Assembly (NCBI GenBank): GCA_947630505.1
Contig: CANRHV010000029.1
Span: 1 to 34,239, forward strand
DNA: 34,239 bases
Origin: an uncultured Monoglobus sp.
GTDB lineage: Bacteria > Bacillota > Clostridia > Monoglobales > Monoglobaceae
Direction of reading: 5' to 3'
In this document: positions 25,786-32,715 of the stretch, piece after piece
Numbering within the stretch: position 1 is the stretch's first letter
Layout: the number at the start of each line of letters is the position of its first letter
Notes under the pieces: model-generated
What the model saw: the letters and a program-made list of their open reading frames with translations, nothing else
Told to the model about the DNA's origin: nothing
Databases searched by the model: none
Made by a program: the position numbers and the translations under genes

Positions 25786-27021
25786 ATGAAAGTAATTGTT
25801 ATAGGCGGAGGACCTGCGGGAATGATGGCGGCCGGAACCGCCGCAAAAAACGGTCACGATGTCATCTTGATCGAGCAAAATAATATGCTCGGCAAAAAGC
25901 TGATGATCACAGGAAAAGGCCGCTGCAATCTCACAAACGCCTGCGAGGATGTCGAGAACTTGATCCGAAATGTTACGAAAAATCCCAGATTTATGTACAG
26001 CGCGTTTTACGGCTTTTCAAACGCGGACGTTATTGATTTTTTTAACCGCCTCGGCGTTCCGACAAAAGTTGAAAGAGGCGGAAGGGTTTTTCCTCAAAGC
26101 GACAAAAGCGCAGACATCGTTAACGCCATGAAAAAATTTGTATCGAGCAGCGGTGTAAAAACAGTATTCGACAGAGCGGACGAAATTCTCGCGGATAAAA
26201 GCGGCGAAAAACCAAAGGTTGTCGGCGTAAGATGCAAAACCGGCGGCAAAATATACGCGGATCGCGTAATAATCGCTACCGGCGGCATGTCATATCAGAG
26301 GACGGGCTCAACGGGAGACGGCTATTATTTTGCCGAGGAGCTCGGACACACCATAACGGACATAATCCCGTCGCTTGTGCCGCTTAAAGTTGAGGAAAAA
26401 TGGATCACAAACCTTGCGGGACTCACGCTTAAAAACGTAAAAATAACCGTTAAGGGATCGGGCAAAAAGCCGGTATATGAGGACTTCGGCGAAATGATGT
26501 TCGCCCACTTCGGTCTGACCGGTCCAATTATTCTGAGCGCCAGCGCGCATATGCGAAATATGAAAAACGAAAAATACACGATCGAACTCGATCTCAAGCC
26601 GGCGCTTTCCGACGAGGACCTTGACAAAAGAATACTGCGGGATTTCAACGAAAACTTAAACAAGGACTTCCGCAACAGCCTGTCAAAACTGCTGCCGAAA
26701 CGCTTGATCGACGTTATTGTCGGACTGTCCGGAATCGACCCTATGAAAAAAGTAAACTCGATAACAAAACAAGAGAGAGCGCGGCTTGCGGCTTTGCTCA
26801 AACATATAATGTTTCACGTGACAAACTTTTGCCCGATAGAGCAAGCGATAATAACCTCGGGCGGAGTCTCGGTCAAAGAAATAGACCCGTCCACTATGCG
26901 CTCCAAGCTGGTTGACGGTCTAAGCTTCGCGGGCGAGGTAATAGACGTTGACGCCTATACCGGCGGGTTCAACTTACAGATAGCGTTTTCGAGCGGCTTT
27001 CTTGCGGGATCGTCTTGCTGA
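25786..27021 (+). CDS. BaiN/HI0933-like FAD-dependent oxidoreductase
   Basis: This encodes a 411-residue flavoprotein. The N-terminal dinucleotide fold GGGPAGMMAAG (7-17) is followed by GKKLMITGKGRCNLTN, the hallmark of the HI0933/YhiN/BaiN family, and a second FAD contact AYTGGFNLQIAF near the C-terminus. Family members include BaiN, implicated in bile-acid dehydroxylation, but most have no proven substrate, so no bile-acid role is claimed. It follows the lipoprotein gene after 12 nt with AGGAG and is probably in the same transcript. Its last 48 nt overlap the convergent acyltransferase gene. Confidence 0.9.
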   Translation: MKVIVIGGGPAGMMAAGTAAKNGHDVILIEQNNMLGKKLMITGKGRCNLTNACEDVENLIRNVTKNPRFMYSAFYGFSNADVIDFFNRLGVPTKVERGGRVFPQSDKSADIVNAMKKFVSSSGVKTVFDRADEILADKSGEKPKVVGVRCKTGGKIYADRVIIATGGMSYQRTGSTGDGYYFAEELGHTITDIIPSLVPLKVEEKWITNLAGLTLKNVKITVKGSGKKPVYEDFGEMMFAHFGLTGPIILSASAHMRNMKNEKYTIELDLKPALSDEDLDKRILRDFNENLNKDFRNSLSKLLPKRLIDVIVGLSGIDPMKKVNSITKQERARLAALLKHIMFHVTNFCPIEQAIITSGGVSVKEIDPSTMRSKLVDGLSFAGEVIDVDAYTGGFNLQIAFSSGFLAGSSC

Positions 27022-28059
27022 CGAGCGGGCAAAGCTCTGCTTGATATTGTTGTGAGCGGTAGCCCACAGCACGCACGAAACGATCGACAAGGCATAAGTC
27101 GCGACGGCTGTTATAAAAAATCTTATCATGGCGTCCTCGAGACCGACGTAATTCAGGATCTCCTGCGCGGAGGTGATAATCAGACAGTGCACCAAATAAA
27201 TATAATATGACGCGCCCGAAATACTGATAAAAAATCCCTTGCCTCGGCTTTCGAGAGACTCGGTAAGGCCGTAAGCGTACTGATAAAAGCCGAATGTCGA
27301 GAACAGACAGAAAAATACAACAAACACCGATGACAGCGAATTGTTTATAACGCCGCCGTATTCCATATACGAGGTAACGCTGTGAAGTATGGCAAAAACA
27401 AGCCATCCCGCATACACCATCAATCTAGAGCGGCTTAAAAATCTTATAAATTCATTGTAATACATTCCTGCGTACATTCCCAGAACCCAGAAAACCAAAT
27501 ATGACGGAAAAATCTTGTGGGTATAGTCTTCTCCGGCCAAAATCATACGCGCGGCAACGGAGAAAATTATAGATAAAATTATTATAATAAGATTAAATAA
27601 TTTATTTTTCTGCTTGCTGAGAAGTATCCAGACCGGCATCAGCAGATAAAACTGCATGATCAGAACTATAAAATAGAACTGTGCCGACAGATCACCGTTT
27701 AATATGTATTTAATGAGCGACACAGGATTAAACTCATATATATGAAACGCGTATATAAAAACAACATAATAAATTATGACCATAATGATATACGGCAGAT
27801 ATATTTTTCTTATACGGTCAAGCAAAAAAGGAATGTATGAAAATTTACGCTCGCTGAACTTATAAAACAATTTAAGCGCGCTTGTAAAAATAAAAGCGGG
27901 CACAGCAAATGTTGTGAGGCGCGTGACCGTGAAAAACACGATCGACTGCACGCTCCACTTTGGAAAAACATTGACCCCCTCCGAAAGCAGGTGTATTAAA
28001 ATAACGAACATACAGAGGAAGAATTCAAAAACCGAAACCTCTGTTATTTTTCTCTTCAT
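26974..28059 (-). CDS. Membrane acyltransferase (acyltransferase 3 family)
   Basis: This encodes a 361-residue integral membrane protein with about ten helices. The first helix contains His23 (FFLCMFVILIHLL), which corresponds to the conserved catalytic histidine of the OafA/NodX-type family, followed by the FAVPAFIFTSALKLFYKF segment. Such enzymes acetylate or succinylate cell-surface sugars, peptidoglycan or lipids. The substrate is unknown because no glycosyltransferase genes are adjacent. The C-terminus is strongly basic (ARRSRKKAARKRYL). The start has GAGG about 9 nt upstream and its own promoter. The 3' end overlaps the convergent flavoprotein gene by 48 nt. Confidence 0.85.
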   Translation of the reverse strand: MKRKITEVSVFEFFLCMFVILIHLLSEGVNVFPKWSVQSIVFFTVTRLTTFAVPAFIFTSALKLFYKFSERKFSYIPFLLDRIRKIYLPYIIMVIIYYVVFIYAFHIYEFNPVSLIKYILNGDLSAQFYFIVLIMQFYLLMPVWILLSKQKNKLFNLIIIILSIIFSVAARMILAGEDYTHKIFPSYLVFWVLGMYAGMYYNEFIRFLSRSRLMVYAGWLVFAILHSVTSYMEYGGVINNSLSSVFVVFFCLFSTFGFYQYAYGLTESLESRGKGFFISISGASYYIYLVHCLIITSAQEILNYVGLEDAMIRFFITAVATYALSIVSCVLWATAHNNIKQSFARSSARRSRKKAARKRYL

Positions 28060-28090
28060 AAGCCTAACCTCAAATAATAATTATGGGTAT

Positions 28091-28119
28091 ATTTTATACT
28101 ATTTTTATTATTAAGTCAA
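28091..28119 (-). promoter_or_regulatory. Promoter of the acyltransferase gene
   Basis: Minus-strand TTGACT (28119-28114) and TAAAAT (28096-28091) are 17 nt apart, 32 nt before the ATG at 28059. Confidence 0.7.
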
Positions 28120-28340
28120 TACTTGTCACATAATTTTAAAATAACAATATGTAAAGCTAATTTCTTTACGCGCACATTTTAAAGAAAGCCGCACACTTTA
28201 CATAATGCATTTTAAAAATAAACGTTTTTAGTAAGATTTATCGCACGTGTAAATTAAATTAACTTTACAATATTTATATCAAAAATTAGACGTTAATCGG
28301 TTGCAATTTTGATTTTTATAAAAATTTTTACAGATACGTA
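28120..28340. other. AT-rich intergenic DNA without a visible gene
   Basis: This stretch between the divergent acyltransferase promoter and the tRNA-Asn leader promoter is mostly A/T runs with scattered TTTACG/CGTAAA-like words. I see no ORF with a ribosome binding site, no stable GC hairpin and no repeat longer than a few bases. Confidence 0.5.
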
Positions 28341-28369
28341 TTGACAAATTTAAAATAAAGAGGTATAAT
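28341..28369 (+). promoter_or_regulatory. Consensus promoter of the tRNA-Asn leader
   Basis: TTGACA (28341-28346) and TATAAT (28364-28369) are both perfect, with a 17-nt spacer. Transcription would begin near 28376 and run 170 nt through the repeat leader into tRNA-Asn. Confidence 0.85.
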
Positions 28370-28406
28370 ATTATCTGTTGATGATAAACTAATGTTATAG
28401 TAATTC

Positions 28407-28427
28407 ATATATATTTAAAATATATAT
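28407..28427 (+). repeat. AT hairpin, possible degenerate first unit of the tRNA-half repeats
   Basis: ATATATATTT and AAATATATAT (28407-28427) can pair, and the hairpin is preceded by TTATAG (28395-28400), resembling the CTATAG that opens the two clear units downstream. The D-arm part is missing, so this may be a decayed unit or merely AT-rich sequence. Confidence 0.3.
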
Positions 28428-28429
28428 TT

Positions 28430-28488
28430 TCCACTATAGCTCAGTTGATAAAGCACTTGTATATTTAAAAAAATATACAAAAAGATAT
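28430..28488 (+). repeat. tRNA 5'-half mimic with hairpin, unit 1
   Basis: CTATAGCTCAGTTGATAAAG and the next bases copy the acceptor 5' strand and D-arm of the tRNA-Asn gene located 116 nt downstream. In place of the anticodon arm there is a hairpin, TTGTATATTT-AAAA-AAATATACAA (28457-28480). There is no U-tract after it, so it is not an obvious terminator. No T-arm or 3' acceptor is present. Confidence 0.75.
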
Positions 28489-28545
28489 TTCACTATAGCT
28501 CAGTTGATAAAGCATTTGTATTTTTGAAAAAATACAAAAATATAT
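28489..28545 (+). repeat. tRNA 5'-half mimic with hairpin, unit 2
   Basis: This repeats unit 1 with a 59-nt offset. The D-arm is nearly the same; the hairpin is TTTGTATTTT-TGAA-AAAATACAAA (28515-28538). Relative to unit 1 the stem sequence has changed on both strands so that pairing is kept. The unit ends directly at the 5' end of the tRNA-Asn gene. Confidence 0.75.
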
Positions 28546-28621
28546 TCCTCTATAGCTCAGTTGGTAGAGCATGCGGCTGTTAACCGCAGGGTCGTTGGTT
28601 CGAGTCCAACTGGAGGAGCCA
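28546..28621 (+). tRNA. tRNA-Asn (anticodon GTT)
   Basis: This is a 76-nt tRNA with encoded CCA. D arm GCTC/GAGC, anticodon arm TGCGG-CTGTTAA-CCGCA giving GTT, T arm GTTGG-TTCGAGT-CCAAC and acceptor TCCTCTA/TGGAGGA are all formed. It is preceded by two partial copies of its own 5' half and followed by a terminator. Confidence 0.96.
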
Positions 28622-28649
28622 AAAAAGCTTCGGACAACCGGGGCTTTTT
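28622..28649 (+). terminator. Terminator after tRNA-Asn
   Basis: AAAAAGCTTCGG pairs with CCGGGGCTTTTT (two G-U pairs) around the loop ACAA and is followed by GTTTTAT. It begins one nucleotide after the tRNA 3' end. Confidence 0.8.
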
Positions 28650-28868
28650 GTTTTATAAAACACTCGAGCGCGGGGGTATGTAAAACTCTTGTGTTAATTA
28701 ATTCCGTGTATTCGCTAGTCACTAATTCCTAATCACTACGTTGGTATTCACCATTTAAACTGCCTGAAAAAATTAACAAATTGAATTTTATAATTTTTTG
28801 TGATTTTATGCACTCATACAATATTCACGTAAAACATAGGTTTTGATGTATAAAATCAAATTTTACTC
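28650..28868. other. Intergenic DNA with a short imperfect direct repeat
   Basis: No gene is visible. TAGTCACTA (28716-28724) and TAATCACTA (28730-28738) form a 14-nt-period imperfect repeat. GAATAC-like words flank the area, possibly a worn small repeat element. The rest is A/T-rich. Confidence 0.35.
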
Positions 28869-28897
28869 TTGACTTATTTGAAAATTTCTTGTATTAT
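28869..28897 (+). promoter_or_regulatory. Promoter of the HPr-family gene
   Basis: TTGACT (28869-28874) and TATTAT (28892-28897) are 17 nt apart, leaving a leader of about 60 nt before the ATG at 28963. Confidence 0.7.
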
Positions 28898-28962
28898 ATT
28901 AGTGATATTTTTATATATGCTTATAAGAATATTATTAAAAAGTTTCTAAGGAGCGGTTTATT

Positions 28963-29223
28963 ATGTATATGAAAGAAGTAGTGGTTCAGAATCAGGTTGG
29001 ACTTCATGCAAGACCGGCGACATTCTTTATCCAGAAGGCAAATGAGTACAAATCAAGCATTTGGGTTGAAAGCGAGGACAGAAAAGTCAGCGCAAAAAGT
29101 CTTCTCGGCGTGCTGTCGCTCGGTATCACCAAAGGTCTCACTATCACGATCATAGCTGACGGCCCCGATGAGGAAGACTCCGTTAATGATTTGGTCAATC
29201 TGATTTCGTCGAACTTCGCATAA
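28963..29223 (+). CDS. HPr-family phosphocarrier protein
   Basis: This encodes an 86-residue HPr-fold protein. His15 in VGLHARPAT (12-20) is the residue phosphorylated by enzyme I of the phosphotransferase system. Ser46 in SAKSLLGVLSLGI (43-55) is the site for HPr kinase, which makes HPr a catabolite-repression cofactor in Firmicutes. With both residues it could be HPr itself rather than the His-less Crh. The first of two near-start ATGs is chosen because AAGGAG is 9 nt from it. ptsI is not adjacent; the gene stands alone between a promoter and a terminator, so it may be a second HPr paralogue. Confidence 0.9.
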   Translation: MYMKEVVVQNQVGLHARPATFFIQKANEYKSSIWVESEDRKVSAKSLLGVLSLGITKGLTITIIADGPDEEDSVNDLVNLISSNFA

Positions 29224-29244
29224 ACCGTTTTTATACGCAATATC

Positions 29245-29276
29245 GGGTAAGCCGCATTTTCGGTTTACTCTTTTTT
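29245..29276 (+). terminator. Terminator of the HPr-family gene
   Basis: A 10-bp stem (29245-29254 with 29261-29270, containing GTAAGCCG and CGGTTTAC) has a 6-nt loop and runs into TTTTTT, 22 nt after the stop. Confidence 0.8.
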
Positions 29277-29301
29277 ATTTAAAAAAGGATATAATATTAT
29301 C

Positions 29302-31179
29302 ATGACTGACGAAACATTATCAAGAATTAAAGAAAAACTGAAAACCCTTCCCATGTCCCCGGGAGTTTATCTTATGAAGAACGAAGACGGGGATATTATT
29401 TACGTGGGCAAAAGCAAAGTGCTTAAAAACCGCGTCAGCTCGTATTTTATAAACTCAAAAGGCCACACTGTCAAAACCTTGAGGCTTGTCGAAAATATCT
29501 ATGATTTTGACTATATGCTGACCGACAGCGAGGTTGAGGCGCTGATTCTGGAATGTAATCTTATAAAAAAATACAAGCCTAAATACAATATACTGCTTAA
29601 AGATGACAAGCAATATCCTTATATAAAAATAACCGTAAAAGAACCTTTTCCGAGAATATTTATCACGCGCAGGGTCGAAAAGGACGGTTCTCGCTACTTC
29701 GGCCCGTACATGAGTTCGAGCAGTACCAAAGATACTCTTGAAATTATAAAAAAAATATTTAAGATACGCACCTGCAACAAGGTATTGCCCAGAGATATCG
29801 GCAAAGACAGACCATGCCTCTATTATCACATAGGCCAATGCAGCGCGCCTTGTGACAGAAAAATCTCCGCTGAAGAATACTCCGAAATGTTTAACAAAAT
29901 TTCATCGGTGCTTTCGGGCAATTACTCTGTGCTGCGCGACGAGCTTACAGAAAAAATGCTTAAAGCCTCCGATAAGCTCGAATTTGAAAAAGCCGCGCGC
30001 TACAGAGACAGCATAGCTCATCTTAAAGCGCTTGACGAAAAACAAAAGATCGTCTCCGCACACGAGGATAATCGTGACATAATAGGTTTTTTTACCGACG
30101 GCACGGATTGCTGCGTTCAGGTGTTTTATATGCGAGGCGGTAAAATGCTCGGCTCCGAAAAATACGTTTTTGAAAACTTTGACGACACGCAGTCCGAACT
30201 GATCTCAAGTTTTATTAAGCAGTTCTATTTTTCCGCCACAAGCATACCAAGGGAAATATTGATCCCGACGGAAATTGAGGACAGAACCGAAATATCCGAT
30301 TGGCTTTCCGAAAAGTGCGGTCACAAAATCAATGTTCATATGCCCGTGCGCGGTGCAAAGGCTCGAACCGTGGAAATGGTTAACAAAAACGCCGAGGAGT
30401 CTTTAAAGCTCCACAAATTCAAGCGCGACAAGCAGCAGACCGACCAAAACGCAGTACTCAAAGAATTGATGAACCTGCTTGAGCTTGACGATGTGCCGTT
30501 TCGAATCGAGAGTTACGACATCTCTAATATTTCGGGGGCTCAGAGCGTCGGCGTATGTGTCGTTTACAACAACGCGCATCCGATGAAATCGGCTTATCGG
30601 AAATTTAATATAAAAACCGTCGAAGGCGCCGATGATTACGAAAGCACCAGAGAGGTTATATACAGGAGAATAAAGCGCGCCTACAAAGAGGAGGATGCGA
30701 TAAACGAAGGCAGCCTTGAACCCTCAAAAGCCAAATTTCTCCCGCTCCCCGACCTTATTTTGCTTGACGGAGGCAAAGGACATGTTTCGGCGGTAAGAGA
30801 ACTGTTTGAAACAATGGGCGAGGATATCCCGGTATACGGAATGGTTAAGGATGACAAACACCGAACCCGCGCGTTGACTGATATTAACGACGAGTTCGAT
30901 ATAGACAAAGACGGGGCACTGTTTAAATTCCTGACGGCAATGCAGGAGGAAGTACACCGATTCGCGATAACCGCGTTCAGAAAAAAACATATGAAAGCCG
31001 GACTTAAAAGCGAGCTTGACAATATAGAAGGTATAGGACCCGCAAACAGGAACAAACTGCTGCTTCATTTTTCTTCAATTAAAAAAATCAAGTCCGCCTC
31101 AATTGAAGAACTTGAAAAAGCTGTCAATAAGCGCGCCGCAAAAAATGTTTATAACTTCTATCATCAGGACCCGCAATAA
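29302..31179 (+). CDS. uvrC: Excinuclease ABC subunit C
   Basis: This encodes the 625-residue nuclease of nucleotide excision repair, which cuts on both sides of a UvrAB-marked lesion. The N-terminal GIY-YIG domain shows GVYLMKNEDGDIIYVG (21-36), a cysteine cluster follows (CNKV...CLYYHIGQCSAPC), the UVR helical motif that binds UvrB is around 200-230 (DKLEFEKAARYRDSI), the RNase H-like 3'-cleaving domain includes SYDISNISG and LILLDGGKGH, and tandem helix-hairpin-helix motifs end the protein (NIEGIGPANRNKLL). Length is normal. AAAAGGAT precedes the ATG. Confidence 0.97.
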   Translation: MTDETLSRIKEKLKTLPMSPGVYLMKNEDGDIIYVGKSKVLKNRVSSYFINSKGHTVKTLRLVENIYDFDYMLTDSEVEALILECNLIKKYKPKYNILLKDDKQYPYIKITVKEPFPRIFITRRVEKDGSRYFGPYMSSSSTKDTLEIIKKIFKIRTCNKVLPRDIGKDRPCLYYHIGQCSAPCDRKISAEEYSEMFNKISSVLSGNYSVLRDELTEKMLKASDKLEFEKAARYRDSIAHLKALDEKQKIVSAHEDNRDIIGFFTDGTDCCVQVFYMRGGKMLGSEKYVFENFDDTQSELISSFIKQFYFSATSIPREILIPTEIEDRTEISDWLSEKCGHKINVHMPVRGAKARTVEMVNKNAEESLKLHKFKRDKQQTDQNAVLKELMNLLELDDVPFRIESYDISNISGAQSVGVCVVYNNAHPMKSAYRKFNIKTVEGADDYESTREVIYRRIKRAYKEEDAINEGSLEPSKAKFLPLPDLILLDGGKGHVSAVRELFETMGEDIPVYGMVKDDKHRTRALTDINDEFDIDKDGALFKFLTAMQEEVHRFAITAFRKKHMKAGLKSELDNIEGIGPANRNKLLLHFSSIKKIKSASIEELEKAVNKRAAKNVYNFYHQDPQ

Positions 31180-31182
31180 TCA

Positions 31183-31211
31183 TTGACAAACAACAATAAT
31201 TCTGATATAAT
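31183..31211 (+). promoter_or_regulatory. Promoter of tRNA-Leu
   Basis: TTGACA (31183-31188) and TATAAT (31206-31211) are both perfect, with a 17-nt spacer. They start 4 nt after the uvrC stop and lie 12 nt before the mature tRNA. Confidence 0.9.
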
Positions 31212-31222
31212 ACCAACATCTT

Positions 31223-31306
31223 GCGGGTATGGCGGAATTGGCAGACGCGCCGGATTTAGGTTCCGGTGTCTTTGACGTGGAGGTTCAAGTCCTCTTATCC
31301 GCACCA
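31223..31306 (+). tRNA. tRNA-Leu (anticodon TAG)
   Basis: This is an 84-nt class II tRNA with encoded CCA. The acceptor GCGGGTA/TATCCGC has one G-U pair. Anticodon arm CCGGA-TTTAGGT-TCCGG gives TAG, there is a long variable arm, and the T arm is GAGG-TTCAAGT-CCTC. It marks the left edge of the accessory patch with the IS and retron remnants. Confidence 0.95.
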
Positions 31307-31313
31307 AATAACG

Positions 31314-31356
31314 AAAATCCGAACCCTCACCCGATCGGCGAAGGTTTCGGATTTTT
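31314..31356 (+). terminator. Terminator after tRNA-Leu
   Basis: AAAATCCGAACC (31314-31325) pairs with GGTTTCGGATTTT (31343-31355) with one bulge and is followed by a T-rich tract (TGTTTTGG). Confidence 0.75.
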
Positions 31357-31412
31357 GTTTTGGATTTGAAACATGACATTTTAATTTACTTAGATATATT
31401 TATGGATTAATG

Positions 31413-31985
31413 TCAATAAAGTAGACAGAAAAAAGCGAAGAATTATACACGCATAAACATCGCCTCTTTCTGATTTGGCGTCAGACCGTCATTATGAGAA
31501 TGCGGTCTTACAGAATTGTAGAATCCATTTATGTAAGTGAACAAACTTTGTTTAAGTTCCGTAATGCTACGATATGTTCTTCTGTCGGTTTCCTCTTTCT
31601 TCAAGTATTTGAAGAAGCACTCCATAACAGCGTTATCATAAGGGTGTCCTTTTGCGGAAAATGACTGCACAATATTCATTGTGTCAAGATACTGTCTGAA
31701 AGCCACAGAGGTAAATTGAGAGCCTCTGTCGGTATGAAATATCAGACCGGCATGCATATCTCTTGAAGCCAAAGCCAAGTTAAGCGTATCCATAGCCAGT
31801 TGTGTATCAATATGATTAGACACCTTGTAAGCTATAACCTTTCTTGAATACAGGTCTAAAATAGCACATACATAACAAAACCTTCCGGCAACCCGAATAT
31901 ATGTAAAGTCACAAACCCATACCAGATTTGGAGCAGGTTGGTTAAAATTCTGTTTGAGAATATTAACGCATTCGCTGTCATCCAT
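31413..31985 (-). mobile_element. Remnant of an IS3-family insertion sequence
   Basis: The fragment consists of a 3' part of orfB and a probable terminal end TGTCAATAAAGTAGACAG (31413-31430) just past the transposase stop. The opposite end, orfA and the N-terminal part of orfB are missing; the sequence changes to AT-rich DNA at about 31986. It is therefore a dead copy. Confidence 0.6.
31443..31985 (-). pseudogene. IS3-family transposase (OrfB), 5'-truncated
   Basis: This encodes 180 residues of an rve-type DDE transposase. The catalytic triad is intact: Asp26 (VWVCDFTYI), Asp86 (FHTDRGSQFTS) and Glu122 (NAVMECFFKYLKKE), with the 35-residue D-to-E spacing typical of IS3. The C-terminal FYNSVRPHSHNDGLTPNQ is also typical. 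Full OrfB proteins have roughly 100 more N-terminal residues (helix-turn-helix region) and are made by frameshift with OrfA; here a TAA lies directly before the first ATG and no orfA is seen. The remaining frame lacks a convincing ribosome binding site. It is judged inactive. Confidence 0.85.
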
Positions 31986-32037
31986 TTATATCATTTTTTA
32001 ATATATACATAATATTTTGAAATATTTTTAAAATTAG

Positions 32038-32066
32038 TTGAAAAATTTTTTATAACATGATATACT
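32038..32066 (+). promoter_or_regulatory. Promoter of the retron RNA
   Basis: TTGAAA (32038-32043) and TATACT (32061-32066) are 17 nt apart and predict a start near 32073, within 3 nt of the first base of the a1 repeat. A second possible -10, TATAAT (32070-32075), abuts a1. Confidence 0.65.
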
Positions 32067-32075
32067 TTTTATAAT

Positions 32076-32219
32076 GAACTTAGGGGAATTTGTTTTTCGT
32101 TAGCGATACGCAACGTAGTATTTAAAGTCTACCGGAGATTCGCAAATTGCATTCTTTTGAAACTTTAAGCCTTATAATTTAATACTTTCTCTCAGAAAGT
32201 AGAAATTCCCCTATAGTTC
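32076..32219 (+). ncRNA. Retron msr-msd-like non-coding RNA
   Basis: A 144-nt segment is bounded by long complementary ends, GAACTTAGGGGAATTT (32076-32091, a1) and AAATTCCCCTATAGTTC (32203-32219, a2), pairing over 16 bp with a single bulged T. Between them are a hairpin CGTTAGCG-ATA-CGCAACG (32098-32115, one bulge), a 7-bp helix TTAAAGT/ACTTTAA (32122-32128 with 32162-32168) and a hairpin TACTTTCT-CTC-AGAAAGTA (32183-32201) just before a2. This a1-msr-msd-a2 layout directly before a reverse transcriptase start is the retron pattern. The branching G would be G32092 (next to a1) or G32103 (in TTAGC). The msr/msd boundary is not determined. Confidence 0.7.
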
Positions 32220-32237
32220 TTTTAATGGAGGTATTAT

Positions 32238-32543
32238 ATGTTTATTAAATCTGATGACGAAATTGTAAAAAAGTTTTATAATATGCAATCACGATTAGAT
32301 GTAGCTAATTTAACAGAAATTAACGAAAAAAGTCTAAGATATTTTTTATATAAACGACGTCCCGATAATATGTATTCAACATTTGTGGTAGTAAAAAGAA
32401 ATGGTGATTTTAGAGAAATTTGTTCACCATTTAATGAACTTAAAAATATTCAAAATAAGCTTAAATATGTATTAGAATTAGTTTATAAACCAAAAATTTG
32501 CGCTTATGGTTTTATTAAAGGTAATGCGAAAAGATTCTGTTAA
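32238..32543 (+). pseudogene. Retron-type reverse transcriptase, truncated after the N-terminal region
   Basis: This encodes 101 residues from the ATG at 32238, which has GGAGG 7 nt upstream. LRYFLYKRRPDNMYSTFVVV (33-52) and KRNGDFREICSP (53-64) with ELKNIQNKLKYVLELVY (67-83) and ICAYGFIKG (87-95) match the first conserved blocks of retron reverse transcriptases. Normal proteins are about 300-350 residues. Here the GKSI-like residues expected after YGFIKG are absent, NAKRF stands where the retron NAxxH motif belongs, and a stop follows at once. The palm domain with YADD and the VTG RNA-recognition motif are missing, and no continuation is found in any frame downstream. A deletion is the likely cause, so the protein cannot be active. 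Confidence 0.8.
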
Positions 32544-32545
32544 AG

Positions 32546-32570
32546 CGGGGAAACCAATTTTGGTTCCCCG
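32546..32570 (+). terminator. Hairpin after the truncated reverse transcriptase
   Basis: CGGGGAAACCA (32546-32556) pairs with TGGTTCCCCG (32561-32570) with one bulged A around ATTT. The tail TCTGTATTT is only moderately U-rich. It may be the original retron operon terminator left after an internal deletion. Confidence 0.6.
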
Positions 32571-32715
32571 TCTGTATTTAATATAACATTGAAATAACAA
32601 TCCGCCCCATTTTATCGTTAATATACTGAGTTTAATGCTTATCCTGTTGTTCCCACCACTATTATTCTTTCACCTTAATTGGTCTCTCACTTTTAATGCC
32701 AATTACAGCTGTATA

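Noticed and set aside
28430-28621. Regular 57-59 nt repeats considered as a CRISPR array
   Set aside because: Only two partial copies plus a tRNA exist, the shared part is a tRNA D-arm, the intervening parts are hairpins rather than unique spacers, and no cas gene is nearby.
28465-28722. 85-residue minus-strand ORF antisense to tRNA-Asn and its leader
   Set aside because: Its sequence (SSWTRTNDPAVNSRMLYQLS) is the well-known artefact of translating the complement of a tRNA gene. The repeated MLYQLSY simply mirrors the tRNA-half repeats.
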